Shown here in pieces: positions 33,942 to 44,829 of a stretch of 64,000 bases of DNA. The stretch covers positions 310,001 through 374,000 of the forward strand of contig CAMBFI010000001.1 of assembly GCA_945865935.1 (NCBI GenBank), in the 5' to 3' direction. This DNA comes from Bordetella parapertussis (GTDB lineage: Bacteria > Pseudomonadota > Gammaproteobacteria > Burkholderiales > Burkholderiaceae_B). Position 1 is the first letter of the stretch, and each line of letters opens with the position of its first letter. The notes below the pieces were generated by a model that ran no database searches, had not been told where the DNA came from, and saw only the letters and a program-made list of their open reading frames with translations. The translations under genes were made by a program, and so were the position numbers.

Positions 33942-34793
33942 ATGAATGGTCAGCAAGACAACAAGCATGACGGTGACAACGAAGTTTCGATGGAAGACGC
34001 GCAACCTAGCGACCAAGTAAGTGATCTCACCTTGACGGCATTGGTCGTCACAGGGACCGAGATCGATCCACAGGTTCTCGCGCATGCGGAAAAAGTCATA
34101 GAAACGGCATTGCTCTGCGCCTCGGGACCGATGCCACTCAATGAGTTATTCAAGCTATTTGATGAACCTTCGTTTAGTGGAGCGCAGTTGACGCGGCTGC
34201 TTGAAGGCTTGCAGCAGGTTTGGCTTGATCGCGGCATGGAGCTAGTCGAGCTCGCAAGCGGCTGGCGATTTCAGAGCCGAGCAGCAATGCAGCGTCATCT
34301 CGAGCGTCTGAGTCCAGAGCGTGTGCCGAAATATTCGCGCGCAGTGATGGAGACACTCGCGATTATTGCGTGGCGTCAGCCTGTCACACGTGGCGATATC
34401 GAAGATATTCGCGGCGTCACGGTTTCGTCGCAAATCATCAAAACACTCGAGGATCGCGGTTGGGTTGACGTGATTGGTCATCGTGACGGTCCGGGGCGTC
34501 CTGGTTTGCTTGGTACAACACGTCAATTTTTAGATGACTTAGGTTTACGCGCGCTCGATGAGCTGCCTGCTCTGGGCGAGGCAGAGATTAGCGAAGCCTT
34601 GCAATCACTCGCGCTGGAAGGCGGCATGTCTGCGAGCAACCTCTTCTCGACGCAGAGCGCAGCACAGGCAACGGATGTCGTTGATTCGTTACCGCTTGAC
34701 TTAGAGGCGACCGACGAATTGCAAGCAGACTCTGTTGAGCAAGAAATTGAAGTTCCTACATCAGTGCCCCCATCAAATCTGGAGTCCAAGTGA
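33942..34793 (+). CDS. scpB: segregation and condensation protein B
   Basis: ScpB binds ScpA and SMC in the condensin complex that organises and segregates the chromosome. The 283-residue protein has the two winged-helix domains (about residues 45-215), with [18 protein letters not shown] at the start and [28 protein letters not shown], the most conserved stretch, then GRPGLLGTT. Acidic N- and C-terminal tails flank the core and make it longer than the typical 190-200 residues. scpA is not in the window. Its stop overlaps the GTG start of rluB as GTGA, so the two are cotranslated. Confidence 0.95.
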   Translation: MNGQQDNKHDGDNEVSMEDAQPSDQVSDLTLTALVVTGTEIDPQVLAHAEKVIETALLCASGPMPLNELFKLFDEPSFSGAQLTRLLEGLQQVWLDRGMELVELASGWRFQSRAAMQRHLERLSPERVPKYSRAVMETLAIIAWRQPVTRGDIEDIRGVTVSSQIIKTLEDRGWVDVIGHRDGPGRPGLLGTTRQFLDDLGLRALDELPALGEAEISEALQSLALEGGMSASNLFSTQSAAQATDVVDSLPLDLEATDELQADSVEQEIEVPTSVPPSNLESK

Positions 34794-36595
34794 CTAATTC
34801 GAATACCGAGCATCCTGACAATCAGGCGTCAGACTTAAAGCCCGAGCAGGTCTCTGCATCACAAGAATCTCCAGAGGGTGCGGCAGCATCGCCGGCAAAG
34901 TCACGCGGACGCAAGTTGCGCACGCCCTTCAGACGTCGCCGTAGTGACGCACCTGAGGCGCCGGGAGCAGAAGGCTCGGCAGTGCCTGTTAGAAATGCTG
35001 TGACGGATTTTTCAATCGATGCCGCGCAAGACCAGGCTGATACGGTCGATCTAGGTGACCCTGCTGAAGCCGAAAAGGAGGCGCAGGAGGCGCTGTCTTA
35101 TCTGGGCAGCACCGATCGGAGCGAGCAGCGCCTGAACAAATATTTAAACAGTGATCTATTAATGCCTAAGCTGCATAAGCTTTTGGCCGATGCGGGCATT
35201 GGTTCGCGGCGCGAGATGGAAGAGCTGATTATTGCGGGTCGCGTATCGGTCAATGGTGAGCCGGCGCACATTGGTCAGCGCGTGGGGCCCAACGATTTAG
35301 TGCGTGTGAATGGTCGGCCGATTACGCGTACCAATACCAATAAGCCGCCGCGCGTCATTTTGTATCACAAGCCTGCTGGCGAAATCGTGAGCCACGACGA
35401 TCCGGGTGGTCGTGCCAATGTGTTTGCGCGTTTACCTAAGATGAAGGTTGGCAAATGGTTGTCTGTCGGGCGTCTAGATTTAAATACGGAGGGACTGCTG
35501 ATTCTGACGACGTCTGGTGACTTATCGAATCGGTTGTTGCATCCCCGCTATGGCAATGAGCGCGAGTATGCGGTGCGCGTGCTTGGCGAGCTTGGGCCAC
35601 AGCAACGCCAATCTTTGTTGGACGGCGTCGAGCTTGACGATGGCCCGGCTAGTTTCGGAATGATTGAGTTCTTGGGTGGAGAAGGTAGCAATCGTTGGTA
35701 TCGCATTACGCTTAATGAGGGGCGCAACCGCGAGGTGCGTCGAATGTTTGAGTCGGTTGGCTTGACGGTGAGTCGCCTGATCCGGACGCGCTTTGGCGAT
35801 ATTGTGTTGCCGACGACGCTGCGTCGTGGTCGTTGGGAAGAGTTGGATCCAAAATTGGTCAGCGCCTTGATGGTGCAGGTCGGCTTGCTGCGCGATGACG
35901 ATGAGTCCGGAGAGGGTAGGTCGCGTGCTCCGAAGCAGCCCACATCGCACGATAGCGCCTTGCCCCCAGGCTTTGGCACGATGGATCGCAATGGCAGTCA
36001 TGGTGCGCGCATGGGGCAACGGGGTAAGGTTCAGGGCGGCCGTTCCGGCAAGCCGGCACCGTTTATACATCCGACTGAGTCAGCGCCCACGGTGTTGACT
36101 GTGGGTGGAGGCTACGCCAATGGTCATCCAGGCGGAGGTCAGGGTGCGGGACGTGGAGGCCGCTCCGGCAAGCCGGGCGGCGCGCCCAATGCGCGACCCG
36201 GTGGACGGCCGGGTGGTCAGGGCGGTCCTGGCGCCAAGGCAGGTGGGCGCGGACGTCCGGGCGGTCGGTCCGGCGGGCGCCCCGCGTCTGGGCAGCCAGG
36301 TGTCGCGGGTGAGTCCGCAGCACTAGAAGCTGATCGGCCCCGTAGTGAGGGCCCTCGTCCGCGTGGACCTGCTGGCGGTAGTGCTGCTCCAGGTGGCGCG
36401 GGTGGCAGACCCCCGAAGAGCGCGGGTGGTCCCCGCACTCCCGGTAAGCCGCGTGGGCAAGGGCGTTCCGGACCTAAGGAAAATGCAGGGGCTGCTAGAT
36501 CGGGCCCGAAGGGAGATGACTGGCAACCCAAAGGGCCTTCCGCGCACGAGTCTCGCTTAGGATTCTCAAAGTCGTCCAGGGGTGATCGTTCCTAG
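34790..36595 (+). CDS. rluB: 23S rRNA pseudouridine(2605) synthase RluB with long Gly/Arg/Pro tail
   Basis: RluB isomerises U2605 of 23S rRNA (E. coli numbering). The core spans about residues 120-365: an S4 RNA-binding domain ([20 protein letters not shown]) and the RsuA-family catalytic motif [18 protein letters not shown] with the nucleophilic Asp. About 120 residues precede the core and about 230 follow it. The C-terminal part is low complexity, with many GGRSGKPG-, GGRPGGQGG- and RGRPGGRSG-type repeats, and is more GC-rich than its surroundings. The GTG start at 34790 has GGAG five bases upstream. The tail probably binds RNA nonspecifically, which is inference. Confidence 0.94.
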   Translation: MTNSNTEHPDNQASDLKPEQVSASQESPEGAAASPAKSRGRKLRTPFRRRRSDAPEAPGAEGSAVPVRNAVTDFSIDAAQDQADTVDLGDPAEAEKEAQEALSYLGSTDRSEQRLNKYLNSDLLMPKLHKLLADAGIGSRREMEELIIAGRVSVNGEPAHIGQRVGPNDLVRVNGRPITRTNTNKPPRVILYHKPAGEIVSHDDPGGRANVFARLPKMKVGKWLSVGRLDLNTEGLLILTTSGDLSNRLLHPRYGNEREYAVRVLGELGPQQRQSLLDGVELDDGPASFGMIEFLGGEGSNRWYRITLNEGRNREVRRMFESVGLTVSRLIRTRFGDIVLPTTLRRGRWEELDPKLVSALMVQVGLLRDDDESGEGRSRAPKQPTSHDSALPPGFGTMDRNGSHGARMGQRGKVQGGRSGKPAPFIHPTESAPTVLTVGGGYANGHPGGGQGAGRGGRSGKPGGAPNARPGGRPGGQGGPGAKAGGRGRPGGRSGGRPASGQPGVAGESAALEADRPRSEGPRPRGPAGGSAAPGGAGGRPPKSAGGPRTPGKPRGQGRSGPKENAGAARSGPKGDDWQPKGPSAHESRLGFSKSSRGDRS

Positions 36596-36648
36596 GGTGT
36601 GCGCAAGCCGCTAAATGATTGTCACGACAAGAAAAATTGTCGTTTTCA

Positions 36649-36880
36649 TGCTAGAATCATGGGCTAATGCGTATTTACTTTTATGCGCTAATAGGCTTTG
36701 AAAAGTGGTTGCATAGTCGTTGCATAGCGGTTGCATAGGGGCTTGTCTGCGCAGTGGTAGCGCGCGGTCCCGTAGGGTAGTAGTGGTGACTTAGTGCGGG
36801 TGGCTAGTGCACCTTCTACCCGAGCATCGTAGTGAAGTCTTAACTAGTTGTAAATGGGCTGTTATTCAGCCCATTTTTTT
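36649..36880 (+). promoter_or_regulatory. rimP-nusA-infB operon leader: extended -10 promoter, tandem repeats and attenuator-like region
   Basis: TGCTAGAAT at 36649-36657 is an extended -10 element. About 45 bases further on come three 11-bp direct repeats with the core GTTGCATAG (36708-36716, 36719-36727, 36730-36738). Next is a segment that can pair GGGTAG (36775-36780) with CTACCC (36816-36821). The leader ends in a strong terminator hairpin just before rimP. In E. coli the homologous operon has leader terminators through which NusA limits its own synthesis; a similar attenuation is likely here. It could also be a separate small RNA ending at that terminator. Confidence 0.5.
36852..36880 (+). 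terminator. intrinsic terminator in the rimP leader
   Basis: AATGGGCTG-TTAT-CAGCCCATT forms a stem of 8 to 9 bp (allowing one unpaired base) and is followed directly by a run of T. It ends seven bases before the rimP ATG at 36888. It cannot be the end of rluB alone, which stops 257 bp upstream of it behind a separate promoter, so it looks like a regulatory attenuator or the 3' end of a short leader RNA. Confidence 0.75.
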
Positions 36881-36887
36881 TGAGTGT

Positions 36888-37385
36888 ATGGCAGATCTTT
36901 TTACTCTTACGCAGCAGGCTCTCGCATCGTTGGATGTCGAATTTATCGATATCGAGCGCGGTGCGTTGGGATTGTTGCGCGTCACGATTGATCGTCCTGA
37001 GGGCGTGCGTATCGAAGACTGTGAACAGGTCTCCAAACATTTGTCGCGTGTATTCGAGGTTGAAAACATCGATTACCGTCGGCTCGAGGTCGGTTCGCCT
37101 GGCGTGGATCGGCCGCTTAAAACCGAGTCTGATTACAAGCGGTTTGTGGGTGAGCGTGTGGAAGTGAAGTTGCGCGAGGCAGTAGATAATCAAAAGGTTT
37201 TTTCGGGTGTGCTTGTTGACCTGAGTGGGTCGATCAGTACAGCAGGTGCCGGGGCGCAGTCTAAGCCTTTCGGTATCGAGTTTGAGGCAAAAAAGGGTGA
37301 GTTTCGGCAAGTGGACTTTGCGTTTAGCGACGTGGAGCGTGGCAAGCTGGATCCAGTCTTGGATTTCAAGGGCAAAAAGCGATGA
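36888..37385 (+). CDS. rimP: ribosome maturation factor RimP
   Basis: RimP helps 30S subunit assembly around helix 44 and uS12. The 165-residue protein has the two RimP domains. [35 protein letters not shown] and the [21 protein letters not shown] block are the conserved parts. I place the start at ATG 36888; the frame is open upstream through the terminator, but that part is non-coding in appearance. The stop overlaps the nusA start as ATGA. It is the first gene of the operon. Confidence 0.95.
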   Translation: MADLFTLTQQALASLDVEFIDIERGALGLLRVTIDRPEGVRIEDCEQVSKHLSRVFEVENIDYRRLEVGSPGVDRPLKTESDYKRFVGERVEVKLREAVDNQKVFSGVLVDLSGSISTAGAGAQSKPFGIEFEAKKGEFRQVDFAFSDVERGKLDPVLDFKGKKR

Positions 37386-38857
37386 GTCGCGAAATTCTTC
37401 TGTTGGTTGATGCGTTGGCACGTGAAAAAAACGTGACCCGTGACGTGGTGTTTGATGCGCTTGAGGGCGCGTTGGCTTCGGCCATGAAAAAACGCTTTAA
37501 AGACGATGCGGACATCCGTGTGTCGGTGAACCGTACAACGGGCGAGCATGAGGGGTTTCGGCGCTGGCTCGTCGTTTCGGATGAGTTAGGTCTCCAAGAG
37601 CCTGATCAGCAAGAAATGCTGTCAGATGCCCAAGAGATCGTCTCGGATATCGAGGTCGGCGAATATATCGAAGAGGCCCTAGAGCCCATCGAGGCTGGTC
37701 GCATTGGTGCCCAGGCGGCCAAGCAAGCAATCTTGCAGCGTATTCGCGATGCCGAGCGTGAGCAGATCTTGAACGACTTCCTCGATCGTGGCGAGACAAT
37801 TGTTTCAGGTTCGATTAAGCGCATGGATAAGGGCGATGTGATCGTTGAAACAGGCAAAATAGAAGCGCGTTTGCCTCGCAGCGAAATGATCCCGAAAGAA
37901 AATCTTCGGGTGGGTGATCGTGTACGCGCCTACGTGCTCAAAATCGATCGCACTGCGAGGGGGCAGCAGGTCATCCTTTCTCGCACCGCGCCAGAATTTA
38001 TCCAACAGCTGTTTGAAAACGAAGTGCCTGAAATCGAGCAAGGCTTGCTTGAGATCAAAGGCGCTGCGCGCGACCCGGGCGTGCGTGCCAAGATTGCGGT
38101 GATTGCCTACGATAAGCGGATCGATCCGATTGGTACATGTGTCGGAATGCGTGGTTCACGCGTGACTGCCGTGCGCAATGAACTTGGCGGTGAGCAGGTC
38201 GACATCGTGCTGTGGTCGGATGATCCTGCCGAGTTTGTGATTGGCGCGCTAGCGCCAGCAAACGTAGAGTCAATCGTGGTTGACGAAGATCGTCATGCGA
38301 TGGATGTTGTCGTAGACGAAGAAAACTTGCCTAAGGCGATTGGTTCCAAAGGACAAAACGTCCGCTTGGCCTCTGAGCTGACCGGCTGGCAAATCAACAT
38401 CATGACGCCGGAAGAAAGTCAGAATCGCCAAGAGTTAGAGCGTGCGACGCTGCGTTCCACCTTTATGTCACGCCTTGATGTCGATGAGGAAGTCGCTGAC
38501 ATCTTGATTGATGAAGGCTTCACCGGTCTCGAAGAGATCGCCTACGTGCCGATGCAGGAATTGTTGGAAATCGAATCGTTTGACGAAGATACGATCAATG
38601 AGCTGCGTACACGTGCGCGTAATGCGCTGCTGACCGAGGCAATCGCTCAAGAAGAGCGTGTTGAAACGGCGCAAGATCTATTGACGCTTGAGGGTATGAC
38701 CTCTGAGTTGGTTGCGACGTTGGCTGTCGCAAATATCAAAACGCGTGACGATTTAGCCGAGCTCGCAACGGATGAGTTGTCGGAGATGACCGGATTAGAT
38801 GAGGCCGCTGCGAGCGAAATCATTATGGCAGCGCGCGCGCACTGGTTTGAGAACTAG
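37382..38857 (+). CDS. nusA: transcription termination/antitermination protein NusA
   Basis: NusA binds RNA polymerase and controls pausing, termination and antitermination. At 491 residues it has the RNAP-binding N-terminal domain (1-130), an S1 domain (about 135-200, [18 protein letters not shown]), two KH domains (about 200-345, [17 protein letters not shown] and [14 protein letters not shown]) and two C-terminal acidic repeats (about 360-490). These repeats are the alpha-CTD and lambda N contact region in E. coli, so the long proteobacterial form is present. It is translationally coupled to rimP and followed by infB after 67 bp. Confidence 0.97.
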   Translation: MSREILLLVDALAREKNVTRDVVFDALEGALASAMKKRFKDDADIRVSVNRTTGEHEGFRRWLVVSDELGLQEPDQQEMLSDAQEIVSDIEVGEYIEEALEPIEAGRIGAQAAKQAILQRIRDAEREQILNDFLDRGETIVSGSIKRMDKGDVIVETGKIEARLPRSEMIPKENLRVGDRVRAYVLKIDRTARGQQVILSRTAPEFIQQLFENEVPEIEQGLLEIKGAARDPGVRAKIAVIAYDKRIDPIGTCVGMRGSRVTAVRNELGGEQVDIVLWSDDPAEFVIGALAPANVESIVVDEDRHAMDVVVDEENLPKAIGSKGQNVRLASELTGWQINIMTPEESQNRQELERATLRSTFMSRLDVDEEVADILIDEGFTGLEEIAYVPMQELLEIESFDEDTINELRTRARNALLTEAIAQEERVETAQDLLTLEGMTSELVATLAVANIKTRDDLAELATDELSEMTGLDEAAASEIIMAARAHWFEN

Positions 38858-38924
38858 TGCCTGTAGTGGTTGCTTTTAAGTACACCTGAAGTTGTAACGT
38901 TGTAAATAGGTAAGAGAGAGTCTA

Positions 38925-41807
38925 ATGTCGAGTAACACAGTCGCCCAGTTCGCTATCGAATTGAAAATGCCTGCCAACGTACTGCTAGAGCAGTTGCGCG
39001 GTGCCGGCGTCGATCTCAAATCGGTGGACGATAACGTCACGGACGGCGACAAAGCTCGACTGCTCGAGTCTCTGCGTCGTTCGCATGGCGCAACTGAGGG
39101 TAAGAAAATTACGCTTACGCGCAGACAGACCACTGAAATTCGCCAAGCAGACGGCTCAGGTAAGTCGCGCACGATTCAGGTAGAAGTTCGTAAAAAACGT
39201 GTGTTCGTCAAGCGTGACACACCAGAAACAACAGATGTTGCTCCCGTTGCTGCGGTGTCCGCAGAACCGGTGGTGCCTGCTGCAGACGTGCCGTCGCTTG
39301 CGACGCCAACTGTGGTCGAACAGACTGCGGTTGTTGCGCAGACGGCTGTGCAGACTGCCGACGTGGCTGCGCCTACTCAGGCTCCTGAGCTTGCCGCTTC
39401 CGCTGAGATCACTCCGACAGAAACTGTTGTAGATGCCCCTGCTTCTGAACCTGCTTCCGAACCTGTCGCTGTACCTGTCGCTGTGCCTGAGATAACGCCT
39501 GAGGTTGCGCCTGAACCCGTCGCAGCTGCGCCAGCCGTTGAGACTCCTGTGAGCGTTGAAGCCCAGGCAGACCCCGTGCCGACCGAGTCCGTGGATACTG
39601 CCAAAACGGCGGCCAAGACCGCTCGTGGTCGCGCCGTGACCCCCGCGCACCTAGAAGGTGAGGCGGGTGTGCGTGACGAAGCGCGACGCGCGTCTGAGGC
39701 TGAGGCCGCCGCGCTGCGCGACATGCTCAATAAGCCACGGAAAATCGTGCGTGCGGAGCCTGACCCCGCTGCGCTATCGGGAACGCTACATAAGCCTGCG
39801 GCTGCCAAGGCAGGTAAAAAAGAAGGCGTGACTGACGCGCCAGGTAAAAAGACGCTGAAGTCGGGTGAGATCGCCTCGACATGGTCTGATGATGCGTCTC
39901 GCAAAAAACCGGCGGAAAAGCGTGATGCACCTGCTGCGCCGGGCCGCGAAGGTTGGCGTGCTGGTGGCAAGAGCAAGTCTGGCGGTAGAAAAGGTGGCCG
40001 TGGTGCAAATAATGCGCAGACGGAGAACCGCGAGCCAGTGCCTGTCGAATTTATCGCTCGTGAAATCCATGTGCCTGAAACGATTAGCGTTGCGGATCTT
40101 GCGCACAAAATGTCGATTAAGGCCGGCGAGGTCATTAAGCATCTGATGCAGTTAGGTCAGATGGTCACGATCAACCAAGTGCTTGATCAAGAGACTGCGA
40201 TGATTGTGGTCGAAGAGCTCGGTCATAAGGCGATTGCCGCCAAACTTGACGATCCGGAAGCGTTCCTCGATGAGGGCGTACCCCATGAAGATGTTCAGCT
40301 GATGCCGCGTGCACCAGTCGTGACGGTCATGGGTCACGTTGATCACGGTAAGACTTCATTGCTCGATTACATTCGTCGTGCCAAAGTCGCCTCCGGCGAA
40401 GCGGGCGGAATTACACAGCATATTGGTGCCTACCATGTGCAAACCGAACGTGGCATGGTGACTTTCTTAGACACGCCAGGCCATGAAGCATTTACGGCTA
40501 TGCGCGCGCGCGGTGCGAAGGCGACGGATATTGTGATTTTGGTTGTGGCAGCTGACGATGGTGTCATGCCACAAACCAAAGAAGCGATTCATCATGCAAA
40601 GGCAGCGGGCGTCCCAATAGTGGTTGCCGTCAACAAAATTGATAAACCAGAAGCCAACCCTGAGCGTGTGAAGCAAGAATTGGTCGTAGAGGAGGTTGTC
40701 CCTGAAGAGTACGGCGGCGACGTACCTTTCATTTCGGTCTCTGCAAAAACTGGGCACGGCATCGATACGCTGCTAGAAAACGTGTTGCTTCAGGCAGAAG
40801 TCTTGGAGCTTAAAGCCGCGATTGACGCACCTGCTAAAGGTATCGTGATCGAATCGCGTTTGGATAAAGGTCGCGGCCCTGTGGCGACCATTCTCGTGCA
40901 AAGCGGTACCCTGCGCCGTGGAGATGTTGTGCTGGCGGGTGCCAGTTACGGTCGCGTGCGCGCAATGCTTGATGAAAACGGCAAGCCGATCCAGTCGGCC
41001 GGCCCATCGATCCCGGTTGAAATTCAAGGTTTGACCGAAGTACCTGCAGCAGGGGATGAAGTAATGTCCTTGGCTGATGAGCGTCGTGCGCGTGAAATCG
41101 CACTGTTCCGTCAGGGCAAGTTCCGTGACGTTAAGTTGGCACGTCAGCAGGCCGCTAAGCTTGAGTCGATGTTTGAAAACATTGCTGAGGGTTCGCAAAC
41201 GCTGTCCTTGATTGTGAAGACGGATGTGCAGGGCTCGCAAGAAGCTTTGGTGCAGTCGCTCGTGAAGTTGTCGACCGAAGAAGTGCGCATACAAGTTGTG
41301 CACGCAGCGGTGGGCGGTATCTCTGAAAGCGACGTCAATTTGGCGATCGCCTCGGGTGCGGTCATGATTGGCTTTAACGTTCGTGCGGATGCCAGCTCCA
41401 AAAAGCTCGCAGAAGCCAACGGGGTCGATATTCGTTACTACAACATCATTTATGACGCGGTCGACGAGGTCAAGTTGGCCATGTCTGGCATGCTTGCTCC
41501 GGAGAAGCGCGAAGAAATTATTGGCATGGTCGAGATTCGCGAGGTCTATACGATTTCGCGTATTGGTACCGTTGCCGGTTGTATGGTCACCGATGGCTTA
41601 GTGCGTCGTGACTCGCAAGTTCGTCTGTTGCGTAACAACGTTGTGCACTGGAGTGGTCATATGGAGTCCTTACGGCGCTTCAAGGATGATGTGCGTGAGG
41701 TGAAGTCTGGATTTGATTGCGGTATTACCTTACGTGGCAATAATGACCTCGAGGTGGGCGATCAGTTAGAAATCTTCGAAATCAGGGAAGTGGCCCGTAC
41801 GCTTTAA
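38925..41807 (+). CDS. infB: translation initiation factor IF-2
   Basis: IF-2 is the GTPase that brings fMet-tRNA to the 30S subunit and promotes subunit joining. The 960-residue protein has an N-terminal IF2_N domain (1-60), a long linker rich in Pro, Ala, Val, Thr and Glu (about 90-230), a second IF2_N-like domain (about 385-440) and the G domain. The P-loop GHVDHGKTS starts near residue 469, with DTPGHE and NKID following. Domains II, III and IV complete it, ending EIREVARTL. An internal initiation producing a shorter IF-2, as known in E. coli, cannot be ruled in or out. Confidence 0.97.
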   Translation: MSSNTVAQFAIELKMPANVLLEQLRGAGVDLKSVDDNVTDGDKARLLESLRRSHGATEGKKITLTRRQTTEIRQADGSGKSRTIQVEVRKKRVFVKRDTPETTDVAPVAAVSAEPVVPAADVPSLATPTVVEQTAVVAQTAVQTADVAAPTQAPELAASAEITPTETVVDAPASEPASEPVAVPVAVPEITPEVAPEPVAAAPAVETPVSVEAQADPVPTESVDTAKTAAKTARGRAVTPAHLEGEAGVRDEARRASEAEAAALRDMLNKPRKIVRAEPDPAALSGTLHKPAAAKAGKKEGVTDAPGKKTLKSGEIASTWSDDASRKKPAEKRDAPAAPGREGWRAGGKSKSGGRKGGRGANNAQTENREPVPVEFIAREIHVPETISVADLAHKMSIKAGEVIKHLMQLGQMVTINQVLDQETAMIVVEELGHKAIAAKLDDPEAFLDEGVPHEDVQLMPRAPVVTVMGHVDHGKTSLLDYIRRAKVASGEAGGITQHIGAYHVQTERGMVTFLDTPGHEAFTAMRARGAKATDIVILVVAADDGVMPQTKEAIHHAKAAGVPIVVAVNKIDKPEANPERVKQELVVEEVVPEEYGGDVPFISVSAKTGHGIDTLLENVLLQAEVLELKAAIDAPAKGIVIESRLDKGRGPVATILVQSGTLRRGDVVLAGASYGRVRAMLDENGKPIQSAGPSIPVEIQGLTEVPAAGDEVMSLADERRAREIALFRQGKFRDVKLARQQAAKLESMFENIAEGSQTLSLIVKTDVQGSQEALVQSLVKLSTEEVRIQVVHAAVGGISESDVNLAIASGAVMIGFNVRADASSKKLAEANGVDIRYYNIIYDAVDEVKLAMSGMLAPEKREEIIGMVEIREVYTISRIGTVAGCMVTDGLVRRDSQVRLLRNNVVHWSGHMESLRRFKDDVREVKSGFDCGITLRGNNDLEVGDQLEIFEIREVARTL

Positions 41808-41816
41808 GCCAACCCC

Positions 41817-42218
41817 ATGAGCCGTCATAAGCAAAAAGCCGCGCCAGGTCGAAATCTGAGACTTGCTGACCAGATCCAAAAGGATCTGGCCATTATTATT
41901 CAGCGCGAAATCGATATGAGCCGCGTTGGGATGATCACACTTTCTGGCATTGACCTCACGACGGATTATGCGCATGCCAAGGTTTACTTCACCGTATTGG
42001 GTGGTGAACCAGGGCTAGCAGCGGGCTTGCTGAACGAGAAGGCCGGCTGGTTCCACTCACAGTTATACAAGTTACTGCACATACATACTGTGCCGACTTT
42101 GCGTTTTTTTCACGACCCCCAGCTCAAGCGTGGCATTGAAATGTCTGCGCTGATTGATCAAGCGAATTTGCCCGGGCAGTACGCCGGTGTATCTGACGAG
42201 CCCGAGGACAAGCCTTAA
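41817..42218 (+). CDS. rbfA: 30S ribosome-binding factor RbfA
   Basis: RbfA is a KH-fold factor that binds late 30S precursors near the 16S rRNA 5' end and helps maturation in the cold. The 133-residue protein has [18 protein letters not shown], the strand [13 protein letters not shown], and [16 protein letters not shown], which is the RbfA signature. Length is normal, with a short acidic end. It begins 9 bp after infB and precedes truB by 25 bp. Confidence 0.96.
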   Translation: MSRHKQKAAPGRNLRLADQIQKDLAIIIQREIDMSRVGMITLSGIDLTTDYAHAKVYFTVLGGEPGLAAGLLNEKAGWFHSQLYKLLHIHTVPTLRFFHDPQLKRGIEMSALIDQANLPGQYAGVSDEPEDKP

Positions 42219-42243
42219 ACGGCTGTCGTTTCTGGAATAGACG

Positions 42244-42999
42244 ATGGCTAAAAGACGCGGGCGCGTGCTCGATGGAGTGTTGTTGCTGGACAAGCCGGTT
42301 GGTTTGTCGAGTAACCATGCCTTGCAGCGTGCCAGGCGCGCGTTGGACGCTCAAAAAGCAGGCCACACGGGCACGCTTGACCCCTTTGCGACGGGTCTGT
42401 TGGTGTGTTGTTTGGGTCGTGCGACCAAGATTTCTGGCGCGATGCTTAATGCCGATAAAAGTTATCTGGCGACGATCGCCTTTGGTCGGGAAACCGATTC
42501 AGGCGATTTGACCGGAATTGTAGTGAGTGAAGCCTCGGCTGATTTTGCAGGTGTGTCACAAGAGCGTCTTAATGCTGTTTTAGATTCCTTTGTCGGACCC
42601 CAACTGCAGATTCCTCCGATGATTTCCGCATTGAAGCGTGACGGTAAACCGCTGTACGAATACGCAAGACAGGGCATCGTTCTTGAGCGCGAGCCACGCG
42701 AAATTAACATCCGTGGAATCGAATTGTTAGGTACGACGGCGATGACCGCCGATATACATGTGCACTGTAGTAAGGGCACTTACATTCGAACGCTTGCGCA
42801 GGATATTGGTCGTGCGCTTGGCTGTTACGCGCATTTGTCTGCGCTACGACGTACCCGTGTGGGGCCGTTTGTTTTGGAGGGTGCAGTAGAGCTCGAGGCA
42901 TTGCAAACCATGGAGTTACCAGAATCCATGGTGATCGGAATGAATGATTTACCTGAAGGCTTAGTGCCTCCAGCAAAAAATGTAGTTTCACTTCACTAA
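42244..42999 (+). CDS. truB: tRNA pseudouridine(55) synthase TruB
   Basis: TruB forms pseudouridine 55 in the T loop of nearly all tRNAs. The 251-residue protein has DGVLLLDKPVGLSSN at the N-terminus and GHTGTLDPFATGLL with the catalytic Asp. KSYLATIAFGRETDSGDLTG, the QIPPMISALKRDGKPLYEYAR block and the CSKGTYIRTLAQDIG motif follow. The C-terminal PUA domain of long TruB forms is largely reduced here, since the protein is about 60 residues shorter than the E. coli enzyme. It closes the rimP operon, with typA starting 9 bp later. Confidence 0.95.
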   Translation: MAKRRGRVLDGVLLLDKPVGLSSNHALQRARRALDAQKAGHTGTLDPFATGLLVCCLGRATKISGAMLNADKSYLATIAFGRETDSGDLTGIVVSEASADFAGVSQERLNAVLDSFVGPQLQIPPMISALKRDGKPLYEYARQGIVLEREPREINIRGIELLGTTAMTADIHVHCSKGTYIRTLAQDIGRALGCYAHLSALRRTRVGPFVLEGAVELEALQTMELPESMVIGMNDLPEGLVPPAKNVVSLH

Positions 43000-43008
43000 A
43001 GGACTTGT

Positions 43009-44829
43009 ATGTCACGCGCATTGCGTAACGTTGCGATTATTGCCCACGTTGACCACGGCAAAACCACATTGGTCGATCAGCTTCTGCGTCAGTCCGGAAC
43101 CTTCCGGTCAAACGAGCGGATGACCGAGCGCGTCATGGATTCCAATGATCTTGAGAAAGAGCGTGGCATTACGATTCTCTCAAAGAACTGTGCGGTCGAG
43201 TACGAAGGGACGCATATCAACATTGTTGACACGCCCGGACACGCCGATTTTGGTGGTGAGGTCGAGCGCGTCCTATCGATGGTTGACGGCGTGCTGTTGT
43301 TGGTCGATGCTGTGGAAGGCCCGATGCCCCAAACGCGTTTTGTGACCAAAAAGGCCTTGGCCCTTGGTCTGCAGCCAATCGTGGTGATTAATAAGGTGGA
43401 TCGTCCGGGTGCGCGTTGCGATTTTGTGATCAATGCGACCTTTGAACTGTTCGATAAACTCGGTGCGACAGAAGAGCAGCTCGATTTTCCGATCGTGTAT
43501 GCGTCTGGCCTGAACGGTTATGCGGGCTTAACCGAGGACGTGCGCGAAGGCGATATGCGTCCACTGTTCAATGCAATTCTTGAGCATGTGCCCATGCGCG
43601 AAGATGATCCTGAGGCGCCTTTGCAGCTGCAGATCTCCTCGATCGATTACAGCTCCTATGTTGGCAAAATCGGTATCGGCCGCATTCGTCGTGGACGTAT
43701 CAAAACTGGCATGGATGTGCTCTGTGTGAATGGCCCCGATGGTGTGCCGTTTAAAGGTCGTATCAATCAGGTGTTGAAGTTCAAAGGCCTTGAGCGCGAA
43801 GTTGTTGAGGACGCGATTGCGGGTGATATCGTGCTGGTCAACGGTATCGAGGATATCGGCATCAGCACAACCATTTGTTCTCCTGACAAAGTAGAAGGCC
43901 TCCCGCTTCTTAAAATCGATGAGCCCACGCTTACGATGAACTTCATGGTGAATACAAGCCCCTTGGCAGGACGCGAAGGTAAGTTTGTGACGAGCCGTCA
44001 GATACGTGAGCGTCTGGATCGTGAACTCAAGTCCAACATGGCCTTGCGTGTGCGTGAGACCGATGATGACACGGTGTTTGAAGTGTCTGGTCGTGGCGAA
44101 CTACATTTGACGATTTTGATTGAGACGATGCGTCGCGAAGGCTACGAGATGGCGGTGTCGCGCCCTCGTGTGGTGTTCAAAGAAGAAAATGGCGTCAAGC
44201 TTGAGCCCTACGAGAACTTGAGTATTGATCTTGAAGACAATACGCAGGGTGGGGTGATGGAAGAGCTCGGTATGCGTAAAGCAGAACTGCTTGATATGGT
44301 CAGCGATGGTCGCGGTCGTACGCGTCTCGAATATCGCGTGCCGGCGCGCGGTCTGATTGGTTTCCAGGGCGACTTCATGACCATGACGCGCGGTAATGGT
44401 TTGATGAGCCATACGTTTGATGCGTATGGTCCAGTCAAAGACGGCCTGCTTGGCGAGCGTCGTAATGGCGTGTTAATTAGCCAGGACGATGGCGCTGCCG
44501 TGGCCTATGCGCTGTGGAAACTGCAAGACCGTGGTCGCATGTTTGTGTCGCACAATGATCCCGTCTACGAAGGCATGATCATTGGTATTCACAGCCGCGA
44601 TAACGATTTGGTCGTGAACCCTATCAAGGGCAAGCAGTTGACCAACGTTCGTGCTTCAGGCACTGACGAAGCGGTTCGCTTAGTCCCGCCAGTCGATTGC
44701 AGTTTAGAGTATGCCGTTGAGTTCATCAGTGATGATGAGCTTGTGGAAGTCACCCCAAAGAGCATCCGCTTGCGCAAGCGCTATCTAAAAGAGCACGAGC
44801 GCAAGAAGATGTCTAGGGAAGGCGCTTAA
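43009..44829 (+). CDS. typA: ribosome-associated GTPase TypA/BipA
   Basis: BipA is an EF-G-like GTPase involved in 50S assembly and stress or cold adaptation. The 606-residue protein has [15 protein letters not shown] (P-loop), [11 protein letters not shown] (G3) and NKVDRPGAR (G4), domains II, III and V, and the TypA-specific C-terminal domain with [12 protein letters not shown] at its end. Length equals that of the E. coli protein. The 9-bp gap after truB suggests it belongs to the same transcript. It overlaps the convergent gabD-like gene by four bases at its stop. Confidence 0.97.
   Translation: MSRALRNVAIIAHVDHGKTTLVDQLLRQSGTFRSNERMTERVMDSNDLEKERGITILSKNCAVEYEGTHINIVDTPGHADFGGEVERVLSMVDGVLLLVDAVEGPMPQTRFVTKKALALGLQPIVVINKVDRPGARCDFVINATFELFDKLGATEEQLDFPIVYASGLNGYAGLTEDVREGDMRPLFNAILEHVPMREDDPEAPLQLQISSIDYSSYVGKIGIGRIRRGRIKTGMDVLCVNGPDGVPFKGRINQVLKFKGLEREVVEDAIAGDIVLVNGIEDIGISTTICSPDKVEGLPLLKIDEPTLTMNFMVNTSPLAGREGKFVTSRQIRERLDRELKSNMALRVRETDDDTVFEVSGRGELHLTILIETMRREGYEMAVSRPRVVFKEENGVKLEPYENLSIDLEDNTQGGVMEELGMRKAELLDMVSDGRGRTRLEYRVPARGLIGFQGDFMTMTRGNGLMSHTFDAYGPVKDGLLGERRNGVLISQDDGAAVAYALWKLQDRGRMFVSHNDPVYEGMIIGIHSRDNDLVVNPIKGKQLTNVRASGTDEAVRLVPPVDCSLEYAVEFISDDELVEVTPKSIRLRKRYLKEHERKKMSREGA

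Noticed and set aside
36708-36740. Start of a CRISPR or minisatellite array
   Set aside because: Only three 11-bp units with a 9-bp core and 2-bp variable ends; no spacers of CRISPR size and no cas genes.
39377-40135. Long open frame (252 codons) on the minus strand inside infB
   Set aside because: It is the mirror of the repetitive Ala/Pro/Val/Glu-rich IF-2 linker, has a Ser/Ala/Thr-rich low-complexity product and no recognisable domain. Codon bias of infB explains its openness.
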